Origin: Planctomycetaceae bacterium
Lineage (GTDB): Bacteria; Planctomycetota; Phycisphaerae; Sedimentisphaerales; UBA12454
Assembly: GCA_021371795.1 (NCBI GenBank)
Contig: JAJFVK010000016.1
Location: 1 to 39,378, forward strand
Length of the DNA: 39,378 bases
Direction of reading: 5' to 3'
Both the position numbers and the translations under genes were made by a program. Positions within the stretch are counted from its first letter, which is position 1. Every line of letters starts with the position of its first letter. Positions 9,202 through 18,816 of the stretch are shown piece after piece. A model generated the notes under the pieces. It saw only the letters and a list, made by a program, of their open reading frames with translations. It did not search any database and had not been told where the DNA came from.

Positions 9202-10542
9202 TTATTCATACCGTAAAATTTTCACCGGCGAAGTTTTTGCCGCGATAAGCGAAGGGATAACCGCGCCGAGCACCGATGCCGCGATTGCAGCGAAAAAGAA
9301 ACATATCGCCCAGTACCAGTCGAAATAACTTGGTATCTTTGTGAACATATATGTGCTGCTGTCCCATAGTTTCAGGCCGAAGATACTGCTTATAAATTGT
9401 TCGATTGCGTTGATATTGTGCGTAATGAAATAGCCAATCGCAATTCCGCCTGTCGCACCAACAATGCCGACAAACAAACCGAACAGCAAAAATATCGAAA
9501 TTATATCCGTCGAAGATGCGCCGATTGATTTTATAATCGCCAGGTCTTTGAGTTTGGCCTTTACAATCATATAGAAGATGCAGAACACCAGCACGATAAT
9601 GCCCGCGCTGATAATTCCGAATACGACCAGCAGCACGCCCATTTGTTTTTTAAGTTCGCCGGTATAGCCGGCCTGTTTTTGCATCGCGGTGATAATTTCC
9701 GAATCTGCCGCGAACGATTCCGGCCAGCCGATGTCCTGCGTTGCGAATTCCAGCCATATTTTCCGAACAGTTGGAATCGCATCGGCCGGCGAAACTCCCG
9801 GTTTGCATTTGATATGAATAATGTCAGCCGCTTTGATGTTTGTGTCGCTGCCGAGCAGCAATTTCGATAAATCCTCAATCGGCAGAAAGACAAATCGCTT
9901 GTCGATTTCATAAACCGCGGTGAAAACAACATCGGATATTGTAACCGCGACCGAGCGGGTCAACGAAACGCCTTTGGCCTGACTGCCGTCGCTGCCCAGT
10001 GTGCCGGTAGTTATTATAGCTTTTTTGCCGATGTAACTTTCGGCCTTTGCCAAATCATACTTGTCCGTTTTCGCGTCCGGCTCGGTCAGCATCGCAATGC
10101 CGACAAGTGCGACAGATGTATTATTTGCGTCGTTATTGAAATTAATCAGACTGGCTGATTTTTTCTGCATCAGCAGATTGTTTTTGAAGTTTGTTACTTT
10201 GCATCTGCTCTGGAGGTCTATACCCCAGAAGTTGACGGCTTTAACATTACCAGCATCGAGATAAATTAATCCGCTCGACGACAGCACGGGCGTCGCCGAA
10301 TCGATTACTCCATTTGCGTTGAGTCTGGTCAGCAGCGAATCGTAATGCGTTATTCTTATCGTCGGCTCAAGAACGATATCGCCGAGATATTCAGAGGCGT
10401 TAAGCTCGATAGCGTGTATGAAAGCGGTGAACAGACTTGCGACAGTAACAAGCAGCGTCGTCGAAAGCATCACCGCCGCAATGCTTAAGAAAACTATTCT
10501 GCGTTTTTTAAGGTATCGCATCGCTAAATAAAACTTAAGCAT
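9202..10542 (-). CDS. ABC transporter permease, LolC/LolE-like (first of two)
   Basis: This 446-residue paralogue of the next gene has the same 1+3 helix plan: YLKKRRIVFLSIAAVMLSTTL at the N-terminus and three helices from about 305 to 440. It includes the block LKDLAIIKSIGASSTDIISI. The periplasmic domain matches its partner in places (SATPVLSSSGLIYL beside SATPVINSFGLVLL), so the pair arose by duplication and would act as a heterodimer. It is the first gene of the three-gene operon. The leader at 10543-10650 carries an AT-rich repeat, and I saw no convincing promoter. Confidence 0.82.
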   Translation of the reverse strand: MLKFYLAMRYLKKRRIVFLSIAAVMLSTTLLVTVASLFTAFIHAIELNASEYLGDIVLEPTIRITHYDSLLTRLNANGVIDSATPVLSSSGLIYLDAGNVKAVNFWGIDLQSRCKVTNFKNNLLMQKKSASLINFNNDANNTSVALVGIAMLTEPDAKTDKYDLAKAESYIGKKAIITTGTLGSDGSQAKGVSLTRSVAVTISDVVFTAVYEIDKRFVFLPIEDLSKLLLGSDTNIKAADIIHIKCKPGVSPADAIPTVRKIWLEFATQDIGWPESFAADSEIITAMQKQAGYTGELKKQMGVLLVVFGIISAGIIVLVFCIFYMIVKAKLKDLAIIKSIGASSTDIISIFLLFGLFVGIVGATGGIAIGYFITHNINAIEQFISSIFGLKLWDSSTYMFTKIPSYFDWYWAICFFFAAIAASVLGAVIPSLIAAKTSPVKILRYE

Positions 10543-10570
10543 TTATCCGTCTTTCTGGCTCTTTATTGAA

Positions 10571-10661
10571 GAAGGAAGAATGAAGATTGAAAATTTTAAG
10601 TTTTTGAACAGGGAACTCAAATTTCAATCTTCAATCTTCAATTTTAAATCTTAAATTTTCT
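10571..10661. repeat. AT-rich repeat cluster between the permease operon and lysS
   Basis: A copy of AATGAAGATTGAAAATTTTAAG at about 10579-10600 (left arm) faces inverted copies, ATTTCAATCTTCAATCTTC then AATTTTAAATCTTAAATTTT, ending at about 10660. The right part covers the lysS stop (10651-10653) and its last codons. The unit is the same GATTGAAGATT family as at 7067-7157. Part of it (AATTTTAAATCTTAAATTTT) recurs at 20230-20250. Confidence 0.7.
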
Positions 10662-12135
10662 CCGGCTTCAGTAGTGGGAACAGAATTACGTCTCTGATAT
10701 TAGTCGTTCCTGTCAAAAGCATAACAAGTCTGTCGATGCCGATACCCAAACCGCCGGCAGGGGGCATACCGTATTTCAATGCCGTGATGAAATCCTCATC
10801 GAGACTGCGGAAGGTATCTTCGTCTTCGCCTGCGCCTTTTACCTGCGAGGAGAAATTTTCCAATTGAACCGCAGGGTCGTTAAGCTCGGTATATGCGTTG
10901 GCAAGCTCAATACAGCCTGCGTAAAGCTCGAATCGCTCGGCAAGTTCCGGATTTGTTTTGCTTCGCTTTGTCAGCGGACACAGTTTGCCGGGATAATCAA
11001 TTACGAAAGTCGGATTGACAAGATTTGCCTCGACTTTTTCTTCGAAAAGTTTGTTTACGACGACTTCATCATCCATTTTCGACTCGTCCATACCGGCGGC
11101 TTTCGCTTTTTTGCGTACCTCGGCAATATCGTTTATGTCGCAGCCGCAGTATTGTTTGACTAATTCGGCGTAAGGTGCGCGTTTCCACGGCCTTGTAAAA
11201 TCAATTTCATAATCGCCGAATTTTATTTTTGTGCTTCCGCAGTGCTTTTCAATCAGCGTGGAAACCAGCGATTCTGTCAGTTCCATCATAATATTATAAT
11301 CGGCATACGCCTGATAAATTTCCATCATCGTAAATTCAGGATTATGGCGAGGGCTTAAGCCCTCGTTTCTGAAATTACGGTTAATCTCGAAAACTTTTTC
11401 CATTCCGCCCACGAGCAGTCTTTTCAGGAACAGTTCCGGCGCGATTCGCAGATACAAATCGATATCCAAAGCGTTGTGATGAGTAATGAATGGTTTTGCC
11501 GCTGCACCGCCTGCGATGGTCTGCATCATAGGCGTTTCAACTTCCATAAATCCTCTTTCGCCGAGGAATTTTCTGATTGTCGATACCATATCGAGCCGCG
11601 TTTTGAATCGCTGCATAACTTCCGGATTTGCCCAGAGGTCAACGTATCGCTGACGATAACGTAATTCGGTATCTGACAGGCCGTGGAATTTCTCCGGCGG
11701 CTGAAGAACCGATTTTGTAAGCAGCGTGAAATTCTCAACCCAGATTGTAAGCTCGCCTGTCTTTGTAAGACCAAGCTGTCCTTCGACGCCGACAATGTCG
11801 CCCAGTTCGACCAGCTTAATGACCGGCCAGTGGTTTTCGAGATGTTTTTTGCTCAATCCGATTTGGATAATTCCACCGCTGTCGCGGAGCGTAATGAAAA
11901 TCAGTTTGCCGATGTCTCGCAGCAGAACTATTCTGCCCGCGCAGATAGCTCTCTGCGGCGGCTGAATTTTTTCATCGAATTTTTTACGTATCGCTTCTGT
12001 CGATTCTGCGTTATCAAACCGGCCGCCATAAGGGTCAACGCCGAGTTGTTTGATTTTCGAAAGTTTTTCGTTACGCTGCTGTTCAAATTTGCCCGCTTCG
12101 TTTTGCGGCGAGCCTGTGTCCTGTTGCTCTGTCAT
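10651..12135 (-). CDS. lysS: Lysine--tRNA ligase, class II
   Basis: This 494-residue protein charges tRNA-Lys with lysine. An N-terminal OB-fold anticodon domain (about 60-145, starting CAGRIVLLRDIGKLIFITLRD) is followed by the class II catalytic core. Motif 2 is present as RNFRNEGLSPRHNPEFTMME (253-272) and motif 3 as GGLGIGIDRLVML (461-473). Length is normal for bacterial LysS (about 490-505). The start overlaps the stop of the S41 protease gene as ATGA (12132-12135), so it is translated from the same message. The stop codon lies in an AT-rich repeat. Confidence 0.95.
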   Translation of the reverse strand: MTEQQDTGSPQNEAGKFEQQRNEKLSKIKQLGVDPYGGRFDNAESTEAIRKKFDEKIQPPQRAICAGRIVLLRDIGKLIFITLRDSGGIIQIGLSKKHLENHWPVIKLVELGDIVGVEGQLGLTKTGELTIWVENFTLLTKSVLQPPEKFHGLSDTELRYRQRYVDLWANPEVMQRFKTRLDMVSTIRKFLGERGFMEVETPMMQTIAGGAAAKPFITHHNALDIDLYLRIAPELFLKRLLVGGMEKVFEINRNFRNEGLSPRHNPEFTMMEIYQAYADYNIMMELTESLVSTLIEKHCGSTKIKFGDYEIDFTRPWKRAPYAELVKQYCGCDINDIAEVRKKAKAAGMDESKMDDEVVVNKLFEEKVEANLVNPTFVIDYPGKLCPLTKRSKTNPELAERFELYAGCIELANAYTELNDPAVQLENFSSQVKGAGEDEDTFRSLDEDFITALKYGMPPAGGLGIGIDRLVMLLTGTTNIRDVILFPLLKPEKI

Positions 12136-14288
12136 TCTTTTAGTCCTGATTCAATAATTTTTGCTTTTGCCGCAAGAATTGCAATCTGGAGCTGATAATC
12201 GCTTGTTAGTGTTTCCTGCAGGTCGTGCCTTTTTAGTTTAGTGCCATTGTCATTATGGTCTGCCGCAGCCAGAACGTCGTTATCGCGTTCCATCTCGAGC
12301 ATTTTTTTCATTTCATCGCCGGTCATTTCTACTTTGATATGCGGCATAACGCCCCAGTCTTTTTTGTTTTGCTTTTGCTGTGCCCAGCGGTCGTTTACTC
12401 GCTGGCCGGACGGCAGATGATAATATGCCATTGTGTATTTAAGCTGTGAGCCGCCGCCGGGATATTCGGAAATGGTCTGCACGCTGCCTTTTCCGTAGCT
12501 TTGTTCGCCGACGAGTGTGGCGCGTTTAAATGCCTTGTCGGAAAGTGCGCCCGATACGATTTCAGATGCGCTTGCCGAGCTTGAGTTAATCAATATCACC
12601 AGCGGATAATTCGGATGCGTTCCTTTTTTCTCCGCTGTTTCCCACGTGGGCAGTCCGACTCGCGGCTGTGTGCTTACCATTACGCCTTTTTCAACGAACA
12701 GGTCTGTAATGTCCGCAGCGCTTTGCAGGTAACCGCCGGTGTTGAATCTCAAATCCAAAATCAGGGCTTTCAAACCTTCGCTTTCGAGTTTTGTAATTGC
12801 GTTGTTCAGGTCGGATGCTGTCGTAGCGGAAAATTGTGTAATTCTGACGTAGCCGATTTTTTCCTTGTCGTCCACGAAGTACAGCCAACTGCCGTTATTG
12901 TCTCTGGACCATCCGCGGATTGTCGGCACAATGATTCGTGCTCTTGTGATTGTAATCTCTCTTGATTTTTCAGAATCTGGTCTGCGAACAGTGAGCGTTA
13001 CTTTTGTGCCGGCAGGGCCTGTAATTTTGCTCACGGCGCAGGTGATTGTCATATCTTTTGTGCTTTCGCCGTTAACGGCTTCGATTATATCGCCTGCGTC
13101 AATGCCGGAATGATAAGCCGGCGCGCCGGGCACGAGACTGACGGCTTTTAGCTGGCCGTCCTGTTTGGAAATCTCAACGCCGATGCCGGTGAATTCGTTG
13201 GTCATACTTTTTTCAAAATCTTCGACCTGCTTTGGCCAAATAATTGTTGTGTGTGGGTCGAGCGCACTTAGCGATGCGTCGCCGATGTGCCAGATAACAA
13301 TTTGCTGCGGCAGTTTTATTGTCGATAAATTGAGAGCAAGCATTCTTTTAAAGAGTTTTACATACTGGTCTTTGCTCATACTCGACACATCTTCGGATGA
13401 GTATTCTTTCTGCAATGCGTTAATGCCGGCGACGAAACCCTGTATGCCGTCCTTGTCAAAACTGAAGCTTATCGCGTTTTCGTCTTTTTTGGCGGTTGAA
13501 TTCGATTCGGCCGGCGTTTCGACATAAGTGCTTGTGCTCAAGACTTCCGCCATGGAGTTCATTCTCTTGAACGCTTTTTCGGCCATATCGTTATATTTGA
13601 ACGGCGCGACGTATCCATACTCGAGCATATCAAGGGTTCGTGAGAAAATCTCCGGCGTGATTTTTTCATATCTGTCTTTTGTCGATTCGCAGGGACTGTC
13701 CTGCATCGAGCCTCTTATAACAGCTTTGTCCTCAAGCTGCTCTCTTTTGTTTTCATAAGTTTTGTCTTCGTCATAAAGCGCGGCCAGCCAGCTATAACAG
13801 TAAATAAGAGAATTGATATAATTGCCTTTGGCTTCATATTCGGCTGCGGCCTTTTTCGCCTTTTCAATAGTCTCTTTCACATAAGGCATTTCGAGTACCG
13901 ATGCCTTTTCTTTTTCGTTCGCGAAATCGCGTGCCTTTAAAATCACAGGGAAAACTTCCAGCAGATTCGGCTCGTTTGTTTCCGGAGCGTCTTTGAATTT
14001 CTTGAGCTGCTCAAGCTGTTCCTGATACGCTTTTTCCCTCGCGTCTTCCATTGTCTTCTGGAGTTTATTGTATTCGGCGATTACGCCGAGTATCTGCTGC
14101 GATGCCGGGTTGTTGGCATCAGGTTTCTTTATAATTTGCTCTGCCGCGGCGAAATTGCCGTCGCAGATTTGCTGCACTGCGGATTTAACCGAAAATGTGG
14201 AATCGGCAGTTGCCGTTTCTGATGAATAAGCAAAAGAAGTGCAGAACAGTATTTGGAGTACGAAGACCAGAGAGATAATTTTTTTCAT
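12132..14288 (-). CDS. Carboxy-terminal processing protease, S41 family (Prc/Ctp-like)
   Basis: This 718-residue exported protease has a signal peptide (about 1-21, ending SFAYS). A helical N-terminal region with coiled-coil character follows (70-160), then a PDZ domain (about 364-450, from FTGIGVEISKQDGQLKAV to EAVNGEST). The S41 core carries LDLRFNTGGYL (511-521), serine cluster SASASE (571-576, catalytic Ser573 by alignment to Prc) and SYGKGSVQ with general-base Lys600. Length is close to Prc (about 680) and longer than most CtpA. Such proteases trim or degrade periplasmic and membrane proteins from their C-termini. It precedes lysS with a 4-base overlap. The long N-terminal region may be specific to its lineage. 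Confidence 0.9.
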   Translation of the reverse strand: MKKIISLVFVLQILFCTSFAYSSETATADSTFSVKSAVQQICDGNFAAAEQIIKKPDANNPASQQILGVIAEYNKLQKTMEDAREKAYQEQLEQLKKFKDAPETNEPNLLEVFPVILKARDFANEKEKASVLEMPYVKETIEKAKKAAAEYEAKGNYINSLIYCYSWLAALYDEDKTYENKREQLEDKAVIRGSMQDSPCESTKDRYEKITPEIFSRTLDMLEYGYVAPFKYNDMAEKAFKRMNSMAEVLSTSTYVETPAESNSTAKKDENAISFSFDKDGIQGFVAGINALQKEYSSEDVSSMSKDQYVKLFKRMLALNLSTIKLPQQIVIWHIGDASLSALDPHTTIIWPKQVEDFEKSMTNEFTGIGVEISKQDGQLKAVSLVPGAPAYHSGIDAGDIIEAVNGESTKDMTITCAVSKITGPAGTKVTLTVRRPDSEKSREITITRARIIVPTIRGWSRDNNGSWLYFVDDKEKIGYVRITQFSATTASDLNNAITKLESEGLKALILDLRFNTGGYLQSAADITDLFVEKGVMVSTQPRVGLPTWETAEKKGTHPNYPLVILINSSSASASEIVSGALSDKAFKRATLVGEQSYGKGSVQTISEYPGGGSQLKYTMAYYHLPSGQRVNDRWAQQKQNKKDWGVMPHIKVEMTGDEMKKMLEMERDNDVLAAADHNDNGTKLKRHDLQETLTSDYQLQIAILAAKAKIIESGLKE

Positions 14289-14299
14289 AGTTAAAACCC

Positions 14300-14337
14300 A
14301 TAGGGTACAGGACGTTTTACGGTTACCTGTACCCTAT
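14300..14337. terminator. 12-bp perfect inverted repeat between aldolase and protease genes
   Basis: ATAGGGTACAGG (14300-14311) pairs with CCTGTACCCTAT (14326-14337) around a 14-base loop. It lies 48 bases after the aldolase stop and just before the protease ATG, so it may end the aldolase transcript. On the minus strand it is followed only by GGGTTTTAA, a weak T tract. A protein-binding site is equally possible. Confidence 0.45.
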
Positions 14338-14385
14338 TTTAGAATTTATATTTTAAAAGTATTTACATTTTTCAAGTTAAATCGC

Positions 14386-15336
14386 TTACATACATTCAGC
14401 TGCTTTGCCGCTGCATCCGAGTACGTCAAGTTTGTGTATAACCATCGCCTTGATAGCTTCTCTTGCCGGTCCCAGATAATTTCTTGGGTCGAACTCGCCT
14501 GGCTTTTCAGCAAATACCTGACGAATCTTCGCGGTCATTGCCATTCTCAAATCTGTATCAATGTTAATTTTGCAAACAGCCATTTTGCCTGCCTTTGTTA
14601 TAGCATATTCCGGAACGCCTACTGCGTCTGGCATTTTTCCGCCGTACTTATTAATAAGGTCTTTGAATTCCGGCAGAACGCTGCTTGAGCCGTGCATTAC
14701 CAAAGGATAGCCCGGCAACTTATCAGCGACTTTCTGTATTACGTCGAACGCGAGTTTCGGTTCAGCTTTGAATTTATAAGCCCCGTGACTTGTTCCGCAG
14801 GCGACAGCTAATGAATCGCAACCGCTTTTCTGTACGAATTCGATTGCCTGATTTGGGTCTGTCAGATGGCTTGCGACATCATCGTGCGATAAGCCGACAA
14901 CGTCTTCTTCGATTCCGCCGAGCTGGCCGAGTTCCGCTTCGACAACAACGCCGTGTTTGTGAGCATATTCTACTACCTGCCTGGTGATTTTGATATTATC
15001 TTCAAAAGAATGATGCGAAGCGTCAATCATAACAGATGTGAAGCCGTCATCAACGCACTGTTTGCAGCTTTCGAATGTATCGCCGTGGTCAAGGTGCATA
15101 CAAATTGGAATGTTGGGATTTTCCTTCACTGCGACGTCAATTATCGCTTTCAAATAACTCATCGAAGCGTACTTTCTTGCGCCTCTGGAAATCTGCAGAA
15201 TCAAAGGAGCTTTTCTTTCCGCAACAGCTTCTACTATACCTTGCGTAATCTCCATATTGTTGACATTGAATGCGCCAATTGCATAGCCGTTTTTGTAGGC
15301 CATTTTGAACATTTTTTCTGTGGTTACTAAAGCCAT
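14386..15336 (-). CDS. fba: Fructose-bisphosphate aldolase, class II
   Basis: This 316-residue zinc-dependent aldolase cleaves fructose 1,6-bisphosphate to dihydroxyacetone phosphate and glyceraldehyde 3-phosphate. The opening MALVTTEKMFKMAYKNGYAI and GAFNVNNME block is typical. Asp83-His84 of CMHLDHGD are the catalytic acid and a zinc ligand. VEAELGQLGG supplies the active-site glutamate. GTSHGAYK, LVMHGSSS and INIDTDLR bind zinc and substrate phosphate. A strong AAGGAAGG site lies just before the ATG. A tagatose-type or other ketose substrate cannot be excluded. It sits downstream of the lptD-like gene with an 85-base gap that shows no clear promoter. Confidence 0.93.
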   Translation of the reverse strand: MALVTTEKMFKMAYKNGYAIGAFNVNNMEITQGIVEAVAERKAPLILQISRGARKYASMSYLKAIIDVAVKENPNIPICMHLDHGDTFESCKQCVDDGFTSVMIDASHHSFEDNIKITRQVVEYAHKHGVVVEAELGQLGGIEEDVVGLSHDDVASHLTDPNQAIEFVQKSGCDSLAVACGTSHGAYKFKAEPKLAFDVIQKVADKLPGYPLVMHGSSSVLPEFKDLINKYGGKMPDAVGVPEYAITKAGKMAVCKINIDTDLRMAMTAKIRQVFAEKPGEFDPRNYLGPAREAIKAMVIHKLDVLGCSGKAAECM

Positions 15337-15421
15337 TTTACCTTCCTTAAATTAAATAAAAGATTTACAATTACCTGATAGACCTATACTTATGTATTAA
15401 CTCCTGCAATGGAATTAATTA

Positions 15422-18400
15422 TTAATAATTTCTTTCAGCGGGGCTTTCCAGTCCGAGCATATTTTTTTTACCCGCAGCCAATTCGCCAACGCCTTCCGGC
15501 CATATAGTAAGGGTTATCGTGCGTCTGTCAAGTGATTCGTCCACGCCATAAGAAAGTGCGTAATAAAGTCTGTTGTATCTTCTGATTAATGAAACCTGTG
15601 TCGCAATCAGGCCGTTGCGTTCGAAGTCGTACTGGTGTGCGAAAGCCAGCGTATAACGCGGCGTAAGTTTATATGTTGCCGCAAAGGTAAAGGCGTTCGA
15701 ACCTTTCCTGTCGTCGCCGTCATAGTTGGTTTGGACGCTTCTCATATATCTTGTGCCGACGTATAAACTCAAATTCGGCCAAACCATTCTCGAAAGGCCG
15801 ATGTTGAACTGCTCGATTTCGGAGTCGGCGACATCCCAGTTAAAATCGCTAAGGATTGCTGTTGTGTCGCTGATTCTCCAGATGTAATCGCCGTTGACAC
15901 TGTCGCGCTGCGGGCCGAATACTTCGAATGTTCTGTAATTGTTGCCCAGGTCGCTGTTGTAAATTCCCGGCGCAACGAGCGTTGAAAGCGGAACAAACGG
16001 ATTGTTCCATAAAGACCTGTCTGCCCGTCTGTCGTCGGAAGGGTCGCTGACTTTTGTGTATTCAAGATTCAAACGCATCCAGTCGATGAGCCGCTGCTTG
16101 TCGCCCTGACCGCGTTTTGTCTGCCATCTCTGCAATACGCCCAGCGTAACAACATCGCGCTGCTCCACGTAGTTGGAATTTTCCGCGAATACAGATGCGG
16201 TTGCATAAGGCTTTACAATATGCCGAAGTCCGTGAACGTCCCAGAATTTGGAATCATACTTATATTGCTTCCAGAACTGCGTCGATGTTCGCAGGCCTGC
16301 TTCGCCGATGAAAACATTCTCTTCGCCGTTTGGTCCTGTGCCGGCGGTCGCATCCTGTGAAAAGCCGCTTCTGTCGTCATAGCCATAAGTGCCGGCGACA
16401 AACGGAACGATGCTCCCTTTTTTATATTGCAGCGGAAAATCGATTTCCGTTCTGTTGTAGCCGAAAGTGTAGTATTCGTCTTTCAAATAGAAATTATGGT
16501 TTTCACCGACTCGCTGTCTGAATCTGCCGAGCATACTGTCGTTGTATAATGTAAGTTTATCGTCCCAGAGCGACTGGCCTGTCAAATGATATTGCGCCGA
16601 TGGAAGGTCTTCGAGCTGGTCTGCCCATTTGTTTATTCGCCATCTGCCCAGGACAGCGAATGCCTGATTGTCTTTAATCCATTTCAGATGTACGCTCGTT
16701 TCCCTGCCTCTTCCTTCGAAATAATCTTCGCGTCTGAACGCCTCAAGGAAGTGTTCATCCGACATATAACTTGATTCGAGCGTAAGCTGCCAGTGTTCGG
16801 GCAGGAAGTGCCTGTGCTGGAAATTGAACATTCCTCTCATTGTCTGGTCAGGCTCGATGTTTTTCCTGTTTCTTCCCAGGTCGTCTTCGCCCTTGTCATT
16901 GATGATATATCCGTTGATGTCGCCGAAGTAGTTTTCTTTTTTATAATTGATGTCTGCGCCTACTCCTGTGCCGCGTTTGGAATAGGTATCCAGCATCATA
17001 GTGGATTCCACGCCGCGGGGTTCTTTAACGCCCAGCACTCTTGCCAGATACCATTCGGTTTCTATTGAAGTGCCGAATGAGTTGTCATTGCTGAATTGAA
17101 TTCTTTTAAGCGGAAGGTCAGAACTTTCGGCATTGCCTCGCAGTCTCGGCCACCAGAATACTGTTTTGTCATTCATTTTCATTTTTACGTTTTCCATCAC
17201 GGCGTCGTAACTATGGCTGTCTAATTTGCCGGCCGCCTGGTCAACGGTTGTTGTGTCGGTGATGAACACCTTTGAAGCCGTCGCGGAGATCTGCGGTACG
17301 TAAAATTCGCTGTTGGTCATCGTAACATTTTCGCCTGCGAATTGAGTTTCCGATACCTGCCTGATTTTCTCCGCTCGTATATAAACAGGAATGCCTCGCT
17401 GCGGGTCATAAATGGTTATTACAGGTTTTATCATCAGCGCCTGCTTTTTCACGAAATCGTAATAGGCCTCGGCGGCTCGAATTGTTCTGCTGCCTTCGGT
17501 CATTATAACATCGCCGTATAAATATATGCCTTTGATGCTGTTGTTTTCCGGCAGGTCGTTTGATGTTGTGTTTGGTTCTTCTGTTTTCTTCGCGTAGAAA
17601 ATTACGGCGCTGTCGCCCATGAGTTCGAGCGTTATTCCGTTTTCGTTCTGTTTTTGCCACAGGTAGAATCTGTTCATAATAGACGCGATGCCTGTACCGT
17701 CCGGAAGATTTTCATTGTTGAACACAATCGGCTTTTCTGTTGCGCTGCTGATATTAACAGGATAGCTGATTTTAACTTTCGGCTTTGGCGGTATTACGTT
17801 TGGTTCAGCGACTTTTGGTTTGGCTGCGAACCATGAGCGTTTTGCCGTCCGCTGAACTTTTTTCTTTTCTTTTTTTGCCTTCTTGGAAGTTTCTTCTTCG
17901 GCAGCGACCGCGGCCGTTTTATTTCCGCCGAAAATATTAAGTTTCGGAGCATTGCCGGCGGATGTTTTTTTAGATTTTTCCTGTACTGTATTTGAATCGC
18001 CTGTTTGAGCGTCTGCGACTTGTGTTTCTTCCTCTTCCTGCGGAGGTTCTATTTTAATTTGGCCTGTCGCGATTTGTGCGTTATGGTACAACTCGCTTGT
18101 TCGCGGGTCTTCGGTTATGCGATTGTCAGCGGTTATGAAAACTTCTCCGGTTACGGTGAATTTTGCGACCAGCGACTCGGCTCCTTCGACTATCTGATTT
18201 TCCGTTTCAACGCCGGACATCTTGGAGCTTTTGCCCTGATTCATACTGACTTTGTCCTGCAAATAGATAGTCAGTCTGTATTCGGTGATTTGCTGTCCCA
18301 GATGTTCTCTTGTGATTGTGTTCAGCCAAACGACGGATTTGTCGCTTTTGAGGTGGTTATCGCCGAGTGTAAATTCAAAACCTTTATCGAAAACAAGGAT

Positions 18401-18562
18401 TTGTTCATTGTCGGATGTTTGGAAGTCTGTCATTGATCGGCCGCGGATGTTGAGGTCTTCGGCACCGAAATACTTTGCCTGTGAGGAGCTGATTTCACAA
18501 AATCCCTCGCCAGTTATCAAGGACATTAATATGAATATGATGCCAATAATCCGTTTATGCAT
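15422..18562 (-). CDS. LptD-like outer-membrane assembly protein
   Basis: This 1046-residue protein has a signal peptide (about 1-22, ending GFC). OstA/LptA-like beta-jellyroll segments follow at about 25-165 and again at 330-440 (YGDVIMTEGSRTIRAAEAYYDF). Between them is a Lys/Glu/Pro-rich linker at about 175-270. From about 480 onward it is a long series of alternating aromatic beta strands, typical of a barrel and ending near TITLTIWPEG. In proteobacteria LptD receives LPS and inserts it in the outer leaflet. The charged linker splitting the OstA-like region is unusual. A homologue here implies an outer membrane with some exported glycolipid, but the cargo is unknown. The start has AGGA 6 bases upstream. 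Confidence 0.8.
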   Translation of the reverse strand: MHKRIIGIIFILMSLITGEGFCEISSSQAKYFGAEDLNIRGRSMTDFQTSDNEQILVFDKGFEFTLGDNHLKSDKSVVWLNTITREHLGQQITEYRLTIYLQDKVSMNQGKSSKMSGVETENQIVEGAESLVAKFTVTGEVFITADNRITEDPRTSELYHNAQIATGQIKIEPPQEEEETQVADAQTGDSNTVQEKSKKTSAGNAPKLNIFGGNKTAAVAAEEETSKKAKKEKKKVQRTAKRSWFAAKPKVAEPNVIPPKPKVKISYPVNISSATEKPIVFNNENLPDGTGIASIMNRFYLWQKQNENGITLELMGDSAVIFYAKKTEEPNTTSNDLPENNSIKGIYLYGDVIMTEGSRTIRAAEAYYDFVKKQALMIKPVITIYDPQRGIPVYIRAEKIRQVSETQFAGENVTMTNSEFYVPQISATASKVFITDTTTVDQAAGKLDSHSYDAVMENVKMKMNDKTVFWWPRLRGNAESSDLPLKRIQFSNDNSFGTSIETEWYLARVLGVKEPRGVESTMMLDTYSKRGTGVGADINYKKENYFGDINGYIINDKGEDDLGRNRKNIEPDQTMRGMFNFQHRHFLPEHWQLTLESSYMSDEHFLEAFRREDYFEGRGRETSVHLKWIKDNQAFAVLGRWRINKWADQLEDLPSAQYHLTGQSLWDDKLTLYNDSMLGRFRQRVGENHNFYLKDEYYTFGYNRTEIDFPLQYKKGSIVPFVAGTYGYDDRSGFSQDATAGTGPNGEENVFIGEAGLRTSTQFWKQYKYDSKFWDVHGLRHIVKPYATASVFAENSNYVEQRDVVTLGVLQRWQTKRGQGDKQRLIDWMRLNLEYTKVSDPSDDRRADRSLWNNPFVPLSTLVAPGIYNSDLGNNYRTFEVFGPQRDSVNGDYIWRISDTTAILSDFNWDVADSEIEQFNIGLSRMVWPNLSLYVGTRYMRSVQTNYDGDDRKGSNAFTFAATYKLTPRYTLAFAHQYDFERNGLIATQVSLIRRYNRLYYALSYGVDESLDRRTITLTIWPEGVGELAAGKKNMLGLESPAERNY

Positions 18563-18758
18563 AAACTTCCTGTAAAACCTTCTTTAATTCGGCCTGATTA
18601 TAGTCTTGTTCAATTATAAATCCAGTTATAAATACCAGTTTTAAATACTGATAACGCATTTTTCCGTTTATCCGCGGCCAAAATCTCAAAAAAACATAAA
18701 AACCATTTATATCCGCGGAATTTTACCACCCTGAAGGATGAAAACTCTGATATTAGTA
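18563..18758. other. Divergent upstream region of the lptD-like gene
   Basis: This AT-rich stretch separates the lptD-like gene (minus) from the small plus-strand gene at 18817. On the minus strand a TATAAT occurs at 18597-18602, 35 bases before the lptD-like ATG, without a good -35 partner. The string ATCCGCGG appears twice (around 18670 and 18713). An opposite-strand open frame at 18610-18858 is not convincing. Confidence 0.4.
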
Positions 18759-18786
18759 TTGATAACAGGGTTATATAAGTTATTAT
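18759..18786 (+). promoter_or_regulatory. Candidate promoter for the small conserved gene
   Basis: TTGATA (18759-18764), a 16-base spacer and TATTAT (18781-18786) lie about 30 bases before the ATG at 18817. Consensus match only. Confidence 0.4.
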
Positions 18787-18816
18787 CGTACAAAACAATA
18801 GAACAGGAATAATAAT

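Noticed and set aside
7849-10542. MacB-type antibiotic or peptide exporter as the role of the permease pair
   Set aside because: MacB fuses ATPase and permease and comes with a MacA adaptor; here the ATPase is separate, there are two permeases and no adaptor, so the Lol-like reading is preferred though not proven.
14239-15330. Open frames opposite the aldolase gene
   Set aside because: The minus-strand aldolase is certain, and the plus-strand frames are by-products of its codon use.
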